A stretch of 64,000 nt of DNA from Typhlomys cinereus (taxonomy: Eukaryota; Chordata; Mammalia; Rodentia; Platacanthomyidae), in assembly GCA_023101885.1 (NCBI GenBank), contig JALPQD010000834.1, positions 372,001 to 436,000 on the forward strand. The letters run 5' to 3'. The position numbers and the translations under genes were made by a program. Below the pieces are notes generated by a model. It was not told the DNA's origin and did not search any database. It saw nothing but the letters and a program-made list of their open reading frames with translations. This document shows positions 50,095 to 61,672 of this stretch, one piece after another. How positions within the stretch are numbered: the stretch's first letter is position 1; each line of letters starts with the position of its first letter.

Positions 50095-50178
50095 GGAATT
50101 TTTTACATTGTCATAGTTCTCTATATCTCTTACTGAGGGAAAATGCAAGAAGGCGACAAGTTGGGTCAACAAGTGAAT

Positions 50179-51020
50179 TAGGAAATCCGGGAGAATTAAA
50201 TAACCCATCAATAGCTTTGAAGAGGAAAACAGCAGACACTTGGAGGAGTTGAGAAAAACAGTTCAAGAAACAAAAACAAGCATAGAACGATTAAAACCGA
50301 CTAAGCAAGTTTCAAAACTGAATAAAGACAAGTTATCTTCAACCCAGAACTCCACAGAGAGTCTTATGAGCAGAACAAATGAAGCAGAAAACAGAATTTA
50401 GACATTGAAGACAAAGTGGGAGTATAGCTAGCTCAATGGAAGGGGTTTAAAGCAAAGATACTTGAGAGAAATATCAAGAGTTATGGGACACCCTGAAGAA
50501 GCCTAACATGCGTATTCATGGAATACCAGAGCAAGAATTCAAAATACCACCCTGAGGAAATTTTTCAAATGATCATCAAGGAAAACTTTCCTCATCTAAA
50601 AAAAGAGGCCCATCATATACAAGGCATTCGCACCCCAAACAGATATGACCAAAACAGAAGCTCGCACGGCAAATAATAGTCAAAACACTCCACATTCAAG
50701 ATAAAGAACTGGTGCTAGAGCTTCAAGGAGAAAAAACAAGTCACTTTAAAGGTAAATAAAAAACAAATACTCTTCAGTCGAAACAGTAAAAGCAAGAAGA
50801 GCTTGGAGAGACATACTTCAGTATTGAATGAGCAAAAATGTCAACCCAGGCTGATTTACCCTGCAAAACTATAGTCAACGAGGAGAAAGAAAATCTTCCA
50901 GCACAAAGACAACTTGAAGGGATACATGTCCACCAAACCAGGCCTTCAAAAATGCTAGAAATGATACTCAAGCGTGAAGAAAAAAACAGGCATATCCAGG
51001 AGAACAGAAGGCAAGTATAA
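50179..51020 (+). pseudogene. L1-S' ORF1, 5'-truncated
   Basis: From mid coiled-coil to the terminal TAA at 51,018-51,020. It is frameshifted by many single-base losses. C-terminal wording HIQENRR precedes the stop. Confidence 0.8.
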
Positions 51021-51066
51021 ACCATTAACGTGAAGCAATATACTTATAAAAACTAATAACATAATA

Positions 51067-54000
51067 ATGTCTGGAATTAAAAGTTTCTCCATTATAACAC
51101 TAAATGTTAATGGAATTAACTCACATCAAGAGACACAGATTACAATTGGATTAAAAAACAATCCATCAATCTGTGCCTGCAGGAAACCCATCTCAACAAA
51201 AAGATAGGCACGCTCTAAAAAAAAGGCTGGTCAACAATTCTACAAGCTAATGGAAGCAGAAAACAGGCAGGGGTAGCCATTATGATCAGACAAAGTGGAC
51301 TTCAAACCAAAGAAATTATAAGAGACACGGATGGATACTACATTTTAGTCACAGGTACAATTCACCAGGAAGACTTCACAATACTGAACATATATGCACC
51401 CAATACGGGCCCCTCCACATTCATTAAGAAAACCCTACAGCGTCTAAAGCAAGAAATCAACCCCCAAACGATAATTGGGGACTTCAACACCGCCCTCTCA
51501 ATGGGATAGATCAACAGGTCAAAAGCTTAACAGAGACACTTTGGAACTTAATCAAACCCGAAAGAAATGGACCTTACAGATCTCTATCGAACTTTTCACC
51601 CACGCACCAAAGAATACACATTTTTCTCAGCAGCACACGGAACTTTCTCCAAAATAGATCACATATGGGCCACAAAACGAATCTACACATATACAGAAAG
51701 TTGAAATTCTAACCTGTGCCCTATCAGACCACCAGGCCTAAAGCTGGACATCCACACACAACAAACAAGAGAAAATACACTAACTCCTGGAAACTTAACA
51801 CTATGATGCTGAATGAGAACTGGATTCAGGAAGAAATTAAAAAGGAAATTCAAGATTTCCTGAAAGTGAATGATAACGAAAATACAACTTACCAAAATCT
51901 CTGGGACACAATGAAAGCTGTTCTAAGAGGTAAGTTCATAGCTCTTAATGCCTACATCAAAAAAATGGAAACATCAGAAATAAACAACTTAACAATGCAG
52001 CTTAAAGCTTTAGAGAAACTAGAGCAATCTGATCCCAAAAGTAGTAGAAGAGAGAGATTAGCAAAATAAGGGGAGAAATATCTGAAATCGAGATAAGAAG
52101 AAAAAATCAACCAGTCAAAAGCTGGTTCTTTGAAAAAATCAATAAGATTGATACACCCCTAAATAAACCAAAAGCAAGAGAGAGAAAACCCAAATTAACA
52201 AAAGCAGAAATGAACATGGAGTTATCACTACTGATACCCAAGAAATCCAGAGAATTATAACATCATATTTCAAAATTTCAAAATTTCATACTCTGTGAAG
52301 TTTGACAACACAAAAGAGATGGATGAATTTCTAAGTAAACACAACTTACCTAAATTGAATCAGGAAGTTGTGAATTATTTAAATAGTCCTATAACATATA
52401 AGGAAATTGAGGAAGTAATCTCGAATCTTTCCACCAAAAAAGTCCTGGACCAGATGGATTCAGCACAGAGTTCTACCAGACATTTAAGGAGTTAATAACA
52501 CCAATACTCCTTAAACTGTTCCATCAAATAGCAAAGGAAGGAACACTCCACATTCCTTCTATGAAGCTAATATCGTTTTAATCCCAAAACCTAATAAAGA
52601 TTCACTTAAAAAAGAAAACTATAGGCCGATCTCTGATGAACACAGACGCAAAGATTCTCAACAAAGTCTTAGCAAATCGGATTCAAAAACAATTAAAAAG
52701 ATCATTCATGGGGACCAAGTAGGCTTCATCCCCGGCACACAAGGTTGGTTCAACATACGCAAATCAATAAATGTAATTCATCATGTAAACCAGTCCAAAG
52801 TCCAAGACCACATGATACTCTCGATAGATGCAGAAAAAGCTTTTGACAAGATCCAACAGCCTTTTATGATCAGTAGGAATGGAAGGAACCTTTATCAATA
52901 TAATAAAGCTGTATACAACAAGCCCACAGCAAGGATTATGCTCAATGGGGAACAATTGGAAGCATTCCCACTTCGATCAGGAACTAGACAAGGCTGTCCA
53001 CTCTCACCACTTCTATTCAATATTGTACTTGAAGTCTTAGCTGAAGCCATAAGACAAGAAAGGGACATAAGAGGGATTCAAATCGGCAAGGAAGAAGTCA
53101 AGCTATCCCTATTTGCAGATGACATGATCTTATACCTGAGTGATCCCAAAACTCCACCAGGAAGCTCCTGGAACTAATTGAGAAGTTCAGCAGGGTGGCA
53201 GGATACAAAATAAATGTGCAAAAATCAGAGGCCTTCCTATATGCCCAGAATGAAAGAAGTGAAAAAGCCTTGAGAGAAACAATCCCATTTACTATAGCCC
53301 CTAAAAAAATGAAATACCTTGGTATAAACCTAACCAAGGAGGTAAAAGACCTTTACAATGAAAACTTTAAAACCCTAAAGAAAGAAAGCAGAAGACACCA
53401 GAAGGTGGAAAGACCTCCCTTGTTCCTGGATTGGCAGAATCAACATTGTAAAAATGACCATCCTACCAAAGGCAATATACAATTCAATGCTATACCAATC
53501 AAAATCCCAAAGCAATTCTTCAAAGAAGTTGACCAAACAATCTCAAAGTTCATATGGAGGCACAAAAGACCCAGGATAGCAAAACAATCCTGAGTAACAA
53601 AAACACTGCTGGAGGTATTACCATACCAAACCTAAGTCTATACTACAAATCCATAGTTATAAAGACAGCCTGGTACTGGCTCCAAAATAGACACACAGAT
53701 CAATGGATAAGGATTGAAGACCCAGATATAAGCCCACAAAGTTACAGCCATTTGGTCTTTGACAAAGGGGCCCAAAGAATCCAATGGAAAAAGAACAGCA
53801 TCTTCAACAAATGGTGCTGGCAAAACTGGATCTCCACATGCAGAAGATTAAAGCTGGACCCGTACTTGTCACCATGTACAAGACTTAATTCCAAATGGAT
53901 CAAGGACCTTGATATCAGGCCAGAGACTATAAAAATAGTTGAAAGGATAGGGAACTCCCTCGAGCTGATTGGGCTAGGCCAACATTTCCTAAACAGACAT

Positions 54001-54811
54001 CCAATGGCACAGTCACTGCTACCAACTCTCAACAGTTGGGATCTTGTGAAATTAAAGAGCTTCTGTTCAGATAAAGAGATTGTAACACGAGCTCAAAGGC
54101 AACCCACAGAATGGGAGAAAATCTTCACTAACCACACTGATAGAGCTCTGCTGTCCAGAGTGCACAAGAACTTAGAAAACTAAACACCAAGGAAACCAAT
54201 GGCCCAATTAAAAATGGGCCCTGGAACTTAACAGAAAATTTACCAGGGATGAAATTAAAATGTCTAACAAATACCTTAAAAAATACTCCACTTCCTTAGC
54301 CATCAGGGAAATGCAAATCAAAACTTCCCTGAGATATCATCTCACCCGGGTCAGGATGGCAAATTCCACAATACAAACAAGAGGATGTGGAGAGAGGGGA
54401 ACTCTCCTACGTTGCTGGTGGGAATGCAACCTCATACAGCCACTCTGGCGAGCCGTCTGGAGATTCTTCAAGAAATGAAAGATTGAAATGCCATATGACC
54501 CTGCTATTCCACTTTTGGGAATAACCCCCCATGCAGCAGAGGTTCACCTCGATAGCACAAGCACGACCATGTTCATAGCAGCACTGTTTACAATAGCAAA
54601 GTCATGGAATCAACCCAAATGTCCAATAGTTGACAAGTGGAAAAGGAAACTGTAGTACATCTATATAATGGAGTACTACTCAGCAATCAAAAAGGATGAA
54701 TTACTGGAATTTGCCGGGAAATGGATGTCATTAGAAACAATTATATTAAGTGAAGTATCCCAGACCCAGAAAATTAAGCGCCGAATACACTCCCTAATAT
54801 GTGGCTCCTAA
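51067..54811 (+). pseudogene. L1-S' ORF2, nearly complete but frameshifted
   Basis: ATG at 51,067-51,069; stop TAA at 54,809-54,811. It is the best-preserved ORF2 in the window. Visible parts: endonuclease SKID (about 51,645), reverse transcriptase [13 protein letters not shown] and [16 protein letters not shown] (52,812-53,177), catalytic FADD at 53,112-53,123, and an uninterrupted stretch of 209 residues at 53,554-54,183. The C-terminal Cys-rich LLRCWWECN is at 54,260-54,478. About five breaks remain, several of which look like single-base losses in homopolymers. Confidence 0.88.
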
Positions 54812-54896
54812 TACCAAACCCACCCAGCCCACCTTGAGACACTCATAGGTAAATCTATGTATTACCTACAGTAATTGCAAGGATTATGTACAGGAG

Positions 54897-54906
54897 NNNN
54901 NNNNNN
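54897..54906. other. Assembly gap, 10 N
   Basis: Ten N between the 3'UTR of L1-S' and the middle of ORF2 of another L1. Confidence 0.98.
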
Positions 54907-55193
54907 GAAATAAGAAGTTGAAAAAGCCCTGAACGAAACAATTATGTTGACTATAGCGCCCAAGAAAATGAAATTCCTTGGTATAAACCTAACCAGGAGT
55001 AAAAATACTTTACCATGAAAACTTTAAAACCCTAAAGAAAGAAATTGCAGAAGACACCAGAAGGTGGAAAAGACCTCCCATGTTCCTGGTATTTGGCAGA
55101 CTCAACATCGTAAAAAATGACCATCCTACCAAAGGCAATTATTACAAATTCCAAAAAAAATTACTATACAATTAAAATTCCCAAAGCAATTTT
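54907..55193 (+). mobile_element. Host L1-E, left piece (ORF2 fragment)
   Basis: ORF2 sequence just after the reverse transcriptase core ([14 protein letters not shown]). It stops at CCAAAGCAATTTT, and the same reading of ORF2 resumes at 61,673. The two pieces are one older L1 split by L1-D. Confidence 0.8.
55181..55193. repeat. TSD of L1-D, 3' side
   Basis: CCAAAGCAATTTT, matched by CCAAAGGAATTTTTT at 61,673-61,686. Confidence 0.7.
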
Positions 55194-55447
55194 ACCTTTT
55201 TAATACCAATCTTTATTTTTTTTTTCCATGTATTTTGGAATCCAAAAGTCTTTTACAATATGGATTACGATTTCAATATTTGTTATATTGCAAAGCTATG
55301 CAGTACAATGATTCCTCACAGTTTTCTCTTCAAGTGGGTTCTTCTCTGATTGGCTTTTACTCTATATTCCTAGATTATTTTTGATTTAAGATGCTTTGTA
55401 CATTTTAATCTGCTACAAACCTGGGTCCATTACAGTGATTCAATTTT
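55194..55447 (-). other. Likely 3'-transduced DNA of L1-D
   Basis: About 254 bp of non-L1 DNA between the L1-D 3' end and the TSD. On the minus strand it ends with an A-run, AATAAAGATTGG and a short A-rich end, as expected if transcription read past the weak L1 poly(A) site to a downstream one. Confidence 0.55.
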
Positions 55448-56435
55448 TTATTATACATTTTTTATTATTATTTCAGATTCATACAAACTATGAGGGTTAC
55501 ACACTATCTTATCTCCCTCCCTCCTCCTCCCCCCGTACCCCCTGCTCTCCTCCCCACTCCCGCTCCCTTCCCCATCCCAGTGCCTCCCGACCACAATTCC
55601 CAGAGAGTTTATCTGTGATGCTGATTTTCCTCTGGGACCCTCCTCTCCTGATTGACGTAACAAGGACACCAGTGGCCTCTTTGCCCTGTGAACCCTTTCC
55701 GTGTTACCCTTGGTATTAGGAACATGCTTGGCTGCCAATACTTTGCCTCCAAGGATCTGGTGCTTTAGCGGATGAGATGCTAGACTTTGTGGGGTCAATC
55801 AGGTTGGCCAAGCGCAGGGCATGCAAAGTACCAATTATGATTGCTTCAGCCTAACTTGTTGGAGATCTTCACATACCTTGCCTCCTCCATCCTTTGCTCT
55901 TACACTCTTACCGCCCCCTCTTCACGCAAATTCCCTGAGCTTCAGGATGGGGAGGAATTAAGCTGGCCTAGTTCTAGGTTGGTGATATAGAGTTCTGAAG
56001 TTCTGGATTGTGGTTTGTTGGTTTTCTTTTGCAGTTTTGCTGTCTCCTGCAATGCCCTTCACTCCATCCTGGTGGCATTGATATTACCCCTGGCCAGAGA
56101 AAAAAAGCGTTAAACTGAGAGTCTTGTATAAAAAGCACTTAAAAGGTAGATGTAATAAAAGTAGGAAACCCAGTGAGGGAGGGGGTTATCACCATTTCAA
56201 AGGATTACTTTTTATCTGCCAGAATATATGCCTCCCTTCTTGTGGGAGATCATACACTCAGTAGTAGATACAGGAACAAAGTCTGTGAACTAATCATGTT
56301 CTTACTATTTCGTTGATGGAGACTATTTTTTCTGAAATGGTAATGTCTCTCTTGTTTCTGGTGTGGCCCTTAATAAACTACATATTTATAATAATCTGAA
56401 TTACTGGTCTGTGTGGGCTGGGAGGGTTTTGGGTA

Positions 56436-59400
56436 CTAGGAGGCACCTATTAGGGAGTACATACGGGCTTAATTTTCTGGGTTCTGGGATACTTCACTTA
56501 ATATAATTGTTTCTAATGACATCCATTTCCCAGCAAATTCCAGTAATTCATCATTTTTGATGGTGAGTAGTACTCCATTGTTAAGATGTTACCACAGTTT
56601 CCTTATCACATCGTAAACTGTTGGACATTTGGTTGATTCCATGACTTTCTATTTAAACAGTGCTGCTATGAACATGGTCGTGCTTGTGCTATCGAGGTGA
56701 AACCTCTGCTGTATGGGGGGTTATTCCCAAAAGTGGAATAGCAGGGTCATATGGCATTTCAATCTTTAATCTTGAAGCATCTCCAGACGGCTCCAGAGTG
56801 GCTGTATGAGGTGCATTCCCACCAGCAATGTAGGAGAGTTCCCCTCTCTCCACATCCCTCCAGCATTTGTTGTTGTTTGTATTGTGGATTTTTCATCCTG
56901 ACCGGGGTGAGTGATATCTCAGGGAAGTTTTGATTTGCATTTCCCTGAAGGCTAAGGAAGTGGAGCATTTTTTAAATATTTGTTAGACATTTTAATTCAT
57001 CCTGGTAAATTTTTTTAAGTTCCAGGGCCCATTTTTTAATTGGCCATTGGTTTCCTTGGGTTTAGTTTTCTAAGTTCTTTGTGCACTCTGGACAGCGAGT
57101 TCTATCAGTGTGGGTTAGTGAAGATTTTCTCCCATTCTGTGGTTGCCTTTGAGCTCGTGTTACAATCTCTTATCTGAACAGAAGCTCTTTAATTCACAAG
57201 ATCCCAACTGTTGAGAGTTGGTAACAGTGACTTTGCATTGGATGTCTGTTTAGGAATGTTGGCCTAGCCCAATCAGCTCGAGGGAGTTCCTATCCTTTCA
57301 ACTATGGTTTTTTAGTTCTCTGGCCTGATATCAAGGTCCTTGATCCATTTGGAATTAAGTCTTGTACATGGTGACAAGACGGGTCCAGCTTTAATCTTCT
57401 GCATGTAGAGATCCAGTTTTGCAGCACCATTTGTTGAAGATGTCTTCTTTTTCCATTGGATTTTTGGGCCCTTTGTCAAAAACCAAATGGCTGTAATTTT
57501 GTGGGCTTATTCTGGGTCTTCAACCTTATCCATTGATCTCTTGTTCTATTTTTGAGCCAGTACCAGGCTGTCTTTACAACTCTGATTTGTAGTATAGACT
57601 TAGGTTTGTATGGTAATACCTCCAGCAGGTTTTTGTTACTCAGGATTGTCTTTGCTATCCTGGGTCTTTTGTGGCCTCCATATGAACTTTGAGATTGTTT
57701 GGTCAACTTCTTTGAAGAATTGCTTCAGATTTTATTGGTATAGCACTGAATCTGCATATGCCTTTGTAGGATGGTCAGTTTTACGATGTGATTCTGCCAT
57801 CAGGAACAGGGAGGTCTTTCCACCTTTGGTGTCTTCTGCTATTTCTTTCTTTAGGGTTTTAAAGTTTTCATTGTAAAGGTCTTTTACTCCTGGTTGGTTT
57901 ATACCAAGGTATTTCATTTTTTTAGGGGCTATAGTAATGGGATTGTTTCTCTCAAGGTCTTTTCACTTCTTTCCATTTGGGCATATAGGAAGACTCTGAT
58001 TTTTGCACATTATTTTGCATCCTGCCACCTGCTGAACTTCTCAATTAGTTCCAGAGCTTCCTGGTGGAGTTTTTGGATGACTCAGGTGTTAAAATCTGTC
58101 ATCTGCAATAGGGATATTTTGCTTCTTCCTTGCCGATTTGAATCCCTCTTATGTCCCTTTCTTGTCTTATGGCTTCAGCTAAGACGTCAAGTACAATATT
58201 GAATAGAAGTGGTGAGAGTGGAAAGCCTTGTCTAGTTCCTGATCGAAATGGGAATGCTTCCAGTTGTTCCCTATGAGCATATCCTTGCTGTGGCGTGTTG
58301 TATACAGCTTTTATATATTGATAAAGGTTCCTTCCATTCCTACTGTCTCCAGCATTTTGATCATTAAAAGGCTGTTGGATCTTGTCAAAAGCTTTTTCTT
58401 CATCTATTGAGATCTCATGTGTGTCTGGACTTTGGACTGGTTTACATGATGAATACATTTATTGATTTGCGTATGTTGAACCAACCTTGTGTGCGGGGAT
58501 GAAGCCTACTTGGTCCCATGAATGATCTTTTAATATGTTTTTAATCCGATTGCTAAGACTTGTTGAGAATCTTTGTGTCTGTGTTATCAGAGAGATCGGC
58601 CTATAGTTTTCCTTTTTTAAGTGAGTCTTTATTAGGTTTTGGAATTAAAATGATATTAGCTTCATAGAAAAGATTTGAGTGTTCCTTCCTTTGCTATTTG
58701 ATGAACAGTTTAGAGGAGTATTGGTGTTATTAACTCCTTAATGTCTGTAGAACTCTGTGCTGAATCCATCTGGTCCAGGACATTTTTTTGGTGGAAGATT
58801 GAGATTACTTTCAATTTCTTTATGTTATATGGACTATTTAAATAATTCACAAACTCCTGATTCAATTTAGGTAAGTTGTTTTTACTTAGAAATTCATCCA
58901 TCTCTTTTTTGTTGTAAACTTCACAAAGAATAATTTTTTGAAATATGATGTTATACTTCTCTGGATATCTTGGGTATCAGTGTGATAACTCCATGTTCAT
59001 TTATATTTTGTCAATTTGGGTTTTCTCTCTCTCCTTTTGTTATTTCGCTAGGGTTGTATCAATCTTATTGATTTTAAAGAACCAGCTTTTTGCCTGGTTG
59101 ATTTTTTCTATCATTTTCTTAATCTCGATTTCCGATATTTTCCTTTAATTTGCTAATCTCCTCTCTTCTACTACTTTTGAGAACAGATTGCTCTAGTTTC
59201 TCTATAAGCTTTAAGGCTTGCTGTTAAGTTGTTTATTTCTGATATTTCCTTTTTTTGATGTAGGCATTAAGAGCTTGAACTTACCTCTAGAACAGCTTTC
59301 ATTGTGTCCCAGAAATTTTGGTAAGTTGTATTTTCACTTATATTCACTTTCAGGAAATCTTTGAATTTCCTTTTTAATTTCTTCCTGAATCAGTTCTCTT

Positions 59401-60153
59401 TCCGCATCATAGTGTTAATTCCAGGATTTAGTGTATTTCTCTTGTTTGTTTGTTGTGCATATCAGCTTTCGCCATGGTGGTCTGACAGGGCACAGGTTAG
59501 AATTTCAACTTTTTTTTAATGTGGAGATTCATTTGTGGCCCAGTATGTGATATTTTGGAGAAAGTTCCATGTGCTGCTGAGAAAATGTGTATTCTTTGGT
59601 GCGTGGGTGAAAAGTTCGCTAGGATCTTTAGGTCCATTTCTTTACGGGTTTGATTAAGGTCCAAAGGACTCTCTTAAGCTTTTGACCTGTTGATTCTATC
59701 CCTGTTGCGAGGGTTGTTGAAGTTCCCAAGAATTATCGTTTGGGGGTTGATTTCTTGCTTTCGACGCTGTAGGGTTTTCTTAATGAATGTGGGGGGCCCG
59801 TACTCGGTGCATATATGTTCAGTATTGTGCAGTCTTCCTGGTGAATTGTACCTGTGACTAAAATGTAATATCCCTCCATGTTCTCTATAATTTTTTGGTT
59901 TGAAGTCCCCTTTGTCTGATATCATAATGGCTACCCCTGCCTGTTTTCTGCTTCCATTGCTTGTAGAATTGTTGACCAGCCTTTTATTTTAGAGTACCTA
60001 TGTTTTGTGGTGAGATGGGTTTCCTGCAGGCAGCAGATTGATGGATTGGATTTTTAATCCAAGTTTGTAATCTGTGTTTCTTGATCGGTGGGAGTTAATT
60101 CCATTAACATTTAGTGTTATAATGTGTGATGAAACTATTTTGATTCCAGACAT
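56436..60153 (-). pseudogene. L1-D ORF2, broken
   Basis: ATG at 60,151-60,153, TAG at 56,436-56,438; about 3.7 kb. Endonuclease (GNFN near 59,730; SKI-H region not deleted) and reverse transcriptase wording ([15 protein letters not shown], 58,099-58,458) are recognisable. Many single-base changes of length split it. Confidence 0.85.
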
Positions 60154-60200
60154 TTAATTGTTCAGTGTTTTTATAAGTATATGCTTCTCTTTTAATGGTG

Positions 60201-61248
60201 TTATCTTGCCTTCTGCTCTCTGAATATGCCTGTTTTTTTTCTTCATGCTTGAGTATCATTTCTAGTATTTTTCGAAGCTGGTTTGTGGACATGTATCCCT
60301 TCACGTTGTCTTTGTGCTGGAAGATTTCTTTCTCCTTCACTCAAGACTCATAGTTTTGCAGGGTAAATCAGCCTGGGTTGACATTTTGCTCCTTCAATAC
60401 TTGAAGTACGTCTCTCCAAGCTCTTCTTTCTTTTACTGTTTCGACTGAGAAGTCATTTGTTATTTCAATAGGTTTACCTTTAAAGTGACTTGTTTTTTCT
60501 CCTTGAAGCTCTCAGCAACAGTTCTTTATCTTGAATGTGGAGTGTTTTGACTATTATTGCCGTGGCGTGCTTCTGTTTTGGTCAAATCTGTTTGGGGTGC
60601 GAAATGCCTCTTGTATATGTATAGGCCTCTCTTTTTTAGATGAGGAAAGTTTTCCTTGATGATCATTTGAAAAATTCCTCAGGGGTGTTGTATTTTGAGA
60701 TTGTTGCTCTGGTATTCTTGAATGCGGCATGTTGGGCTCTTTCAGGGTGTCCATATCTCCTGGATATTTCTCTCAAGCATCTTTTTTGGCTTTAACAATC
60801 TCTTCCATTGATCTGGTTAATACTCCCACTTTGTCTTCAATGTCTAAAATTCTGTTTTCTGTTCGTTAGTTTGCCTCATAAGACTCTCTGTGAGTTCAGG
60901 GTTGAAGATAACTTTTTTTTTTGCTCAGTTTTAAACTCTGCCTGGTCTGCTTTAACTGCTCTATGCCGTTTTTAATCTTGCACTGTTTTCTCTAACTCCT
61001 CCATGTGTCTGTTGTGTTCCTCCTCAAAGCGATTGATTCGATTATTTAATTCCTCCCCTGATTTCCTCTTTCATAGTATTGAACATGGTAATGATCACAT
61101 TTTGAAGGTCGTATCCTGGGTCAGGCTTTCTTGGCCATTTTCCATGGTTTGTCTGGTTGGATTCTAACATTATGGGATTAATTCCTTCAGTGGGAGATTT
61201 GTTTACTTGAGTGTTGTTGTCTCATGGTTTGCACTTAGACTTTGGCAT
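60201..61248 (-). pseudogene. L1-D ORF1, broken
   Basis: ATG at 61,246-61,248 and terminal TTA (TAA) at 60,201-60,203. It has MEN where L1-A has M-stop-N. The TGA after AKL is at 60,348-60,350. C-terminal KEIFQHKDNVKGYMSTN follows in the frame after that TGA. Confidence 0.82.
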
Positions 61249-61341
61249 TGTCGGTTTAACTCTTAATATCTTTTAATTTCTGTGCGTTTTTTACTAAACT
61301 GAATTATTTGGCCTGGGGCCTGGGGGCAGGCGGGGACCAAG

Positions 61342-61350
61342 CTTACCTGG
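61342..61350 (-). other. Consensus 5' splice donor, L1-D unit 2
   Basis: Minus-strand CCAG|GTAAG. Confidence 0.55.
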
Positions 61351-61437
61351 GTTGCAGTGCGGTGAGCCCCAGCTGGACTGTGCTTGCGCGTCCCGGGCAG
61401 CAGAGTGGAGGGGAAGGAGGGATGGGGCGTGGGTGGG

Positions 61438-61451
61438 GCGCTATTTAAACC
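61438..61451 (-). promoter_or_regulatory. TATA-like box in L1-D unit 1
   Basis: Minus-strand GGTTTAAATAGCGC, placed about 30 nt before a repeat of the element's 5' terminal sequence. Confidence 0.5.
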
Positions 61452-61593
61452 CTGGCCACCTGAAGGCAGGGCCGGGTGCATAGGGGGTGCCCTCTCCTCC
61501 TCCCAGGCCCTCTGCGGGTGGCTCCAGCTGAATGGGGGGAGGAGCTTGGTCCACTCGGGTAGCCTGGGGCTCTGGGGGTGGGCTGGGACCAAT

Positions 61594-61602
61594 CTTACCT
61601 GG
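61594..61602 (-). other. Consensus 5' splice donor, L1-D unit 1
   Basis: Minus-strand CCAG|GTAAG about 72 nt from the 5' end. Confidence 0.55.
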
Positions 61603-61672
61603 GTCGCGGTGAGGTGAGGCCCGGCTGGACCGGGTGCGGGCCTCCCGGGCCCCAGATTGGAGGGGAAGGGGG

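Larger units (their letters stand above)
35526..50178 (+). repeat. Copy C: direct repeat of 18,974-33,523
   Basis: Same order and orientation as the L1-S + flank + arm B stretch: L1-S (35,526-39,135), its flank (39,136-39,496) and the inverted arm (39,497-50,178), including L1-A's copy. Most differences from arm B are single-base losses at different places. One larger difference is the replacement at 39,691-39,772. Other AT-rich parts of this copy hold no additional feature. Confidence 0.88.
50179..54896 (+). mobile_element. LINE-1 (L1-S'), 5'-cut at a junction, 3' end in gap
   Basis: Plus-strand L1 starting abruptly inside ORF1 (GGAAATCCGGGAG...), joined to arm DNA at 50,178, and running into the early 3'UTR before the 10-N gap. 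It resembles L1-S in ORF1 but differs at fixed sites in ORF2 (for example CAAGAAATCCAGAG where both L1-S copies have CACGATATCCAGAG or its read-error variant). It is therefore a separate element and not the inverse of L1-S. Sequence quality improves toward its 3' half. Confidence 0.85.
55448..61672 (-). mobile_element. Full-length LINE-1 (L1-D), nested in L1-E
   Basis: Complete minus-strand L1: 5'UTR 61,249-61,672, ORF1, ORF2, 3'UTR with polypurine tract (about 55,515-55,575) and A-rich end. It sits inside the ORF2 of L1-E with matching TSDs. Frames are broken throughout. Confidence 0.9.
61249..61672 (-). promoter_or_regulatory. L1-D 5'UTR: two tandem units with TATA-like box
   Basis: Unit starts CCTTCCCCTCC at the 5' terminus and again downstream of GGTTTAAATAGCGC (61,438-61,451), about 30 nt apart from that box. 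Donor-like CCCAGGTAAG occurs in each unit. Same design as L1-A and L1-S despite sequence divergence. Confidence 0.75.

Noticed and set aside
22884..50178. L1-B and L1-C as independent L1 insertions
   Set aside because: They share L1-A's nonsense codon, endonuclease deletion, tail and flanking unique DNA.
50179..54896. L1-S' as just the reverse complement of L1-S
   Set aside because: It differs at fixed sites in ORF2, has FADD rather than YADD, and extends past the L1-S cut point.
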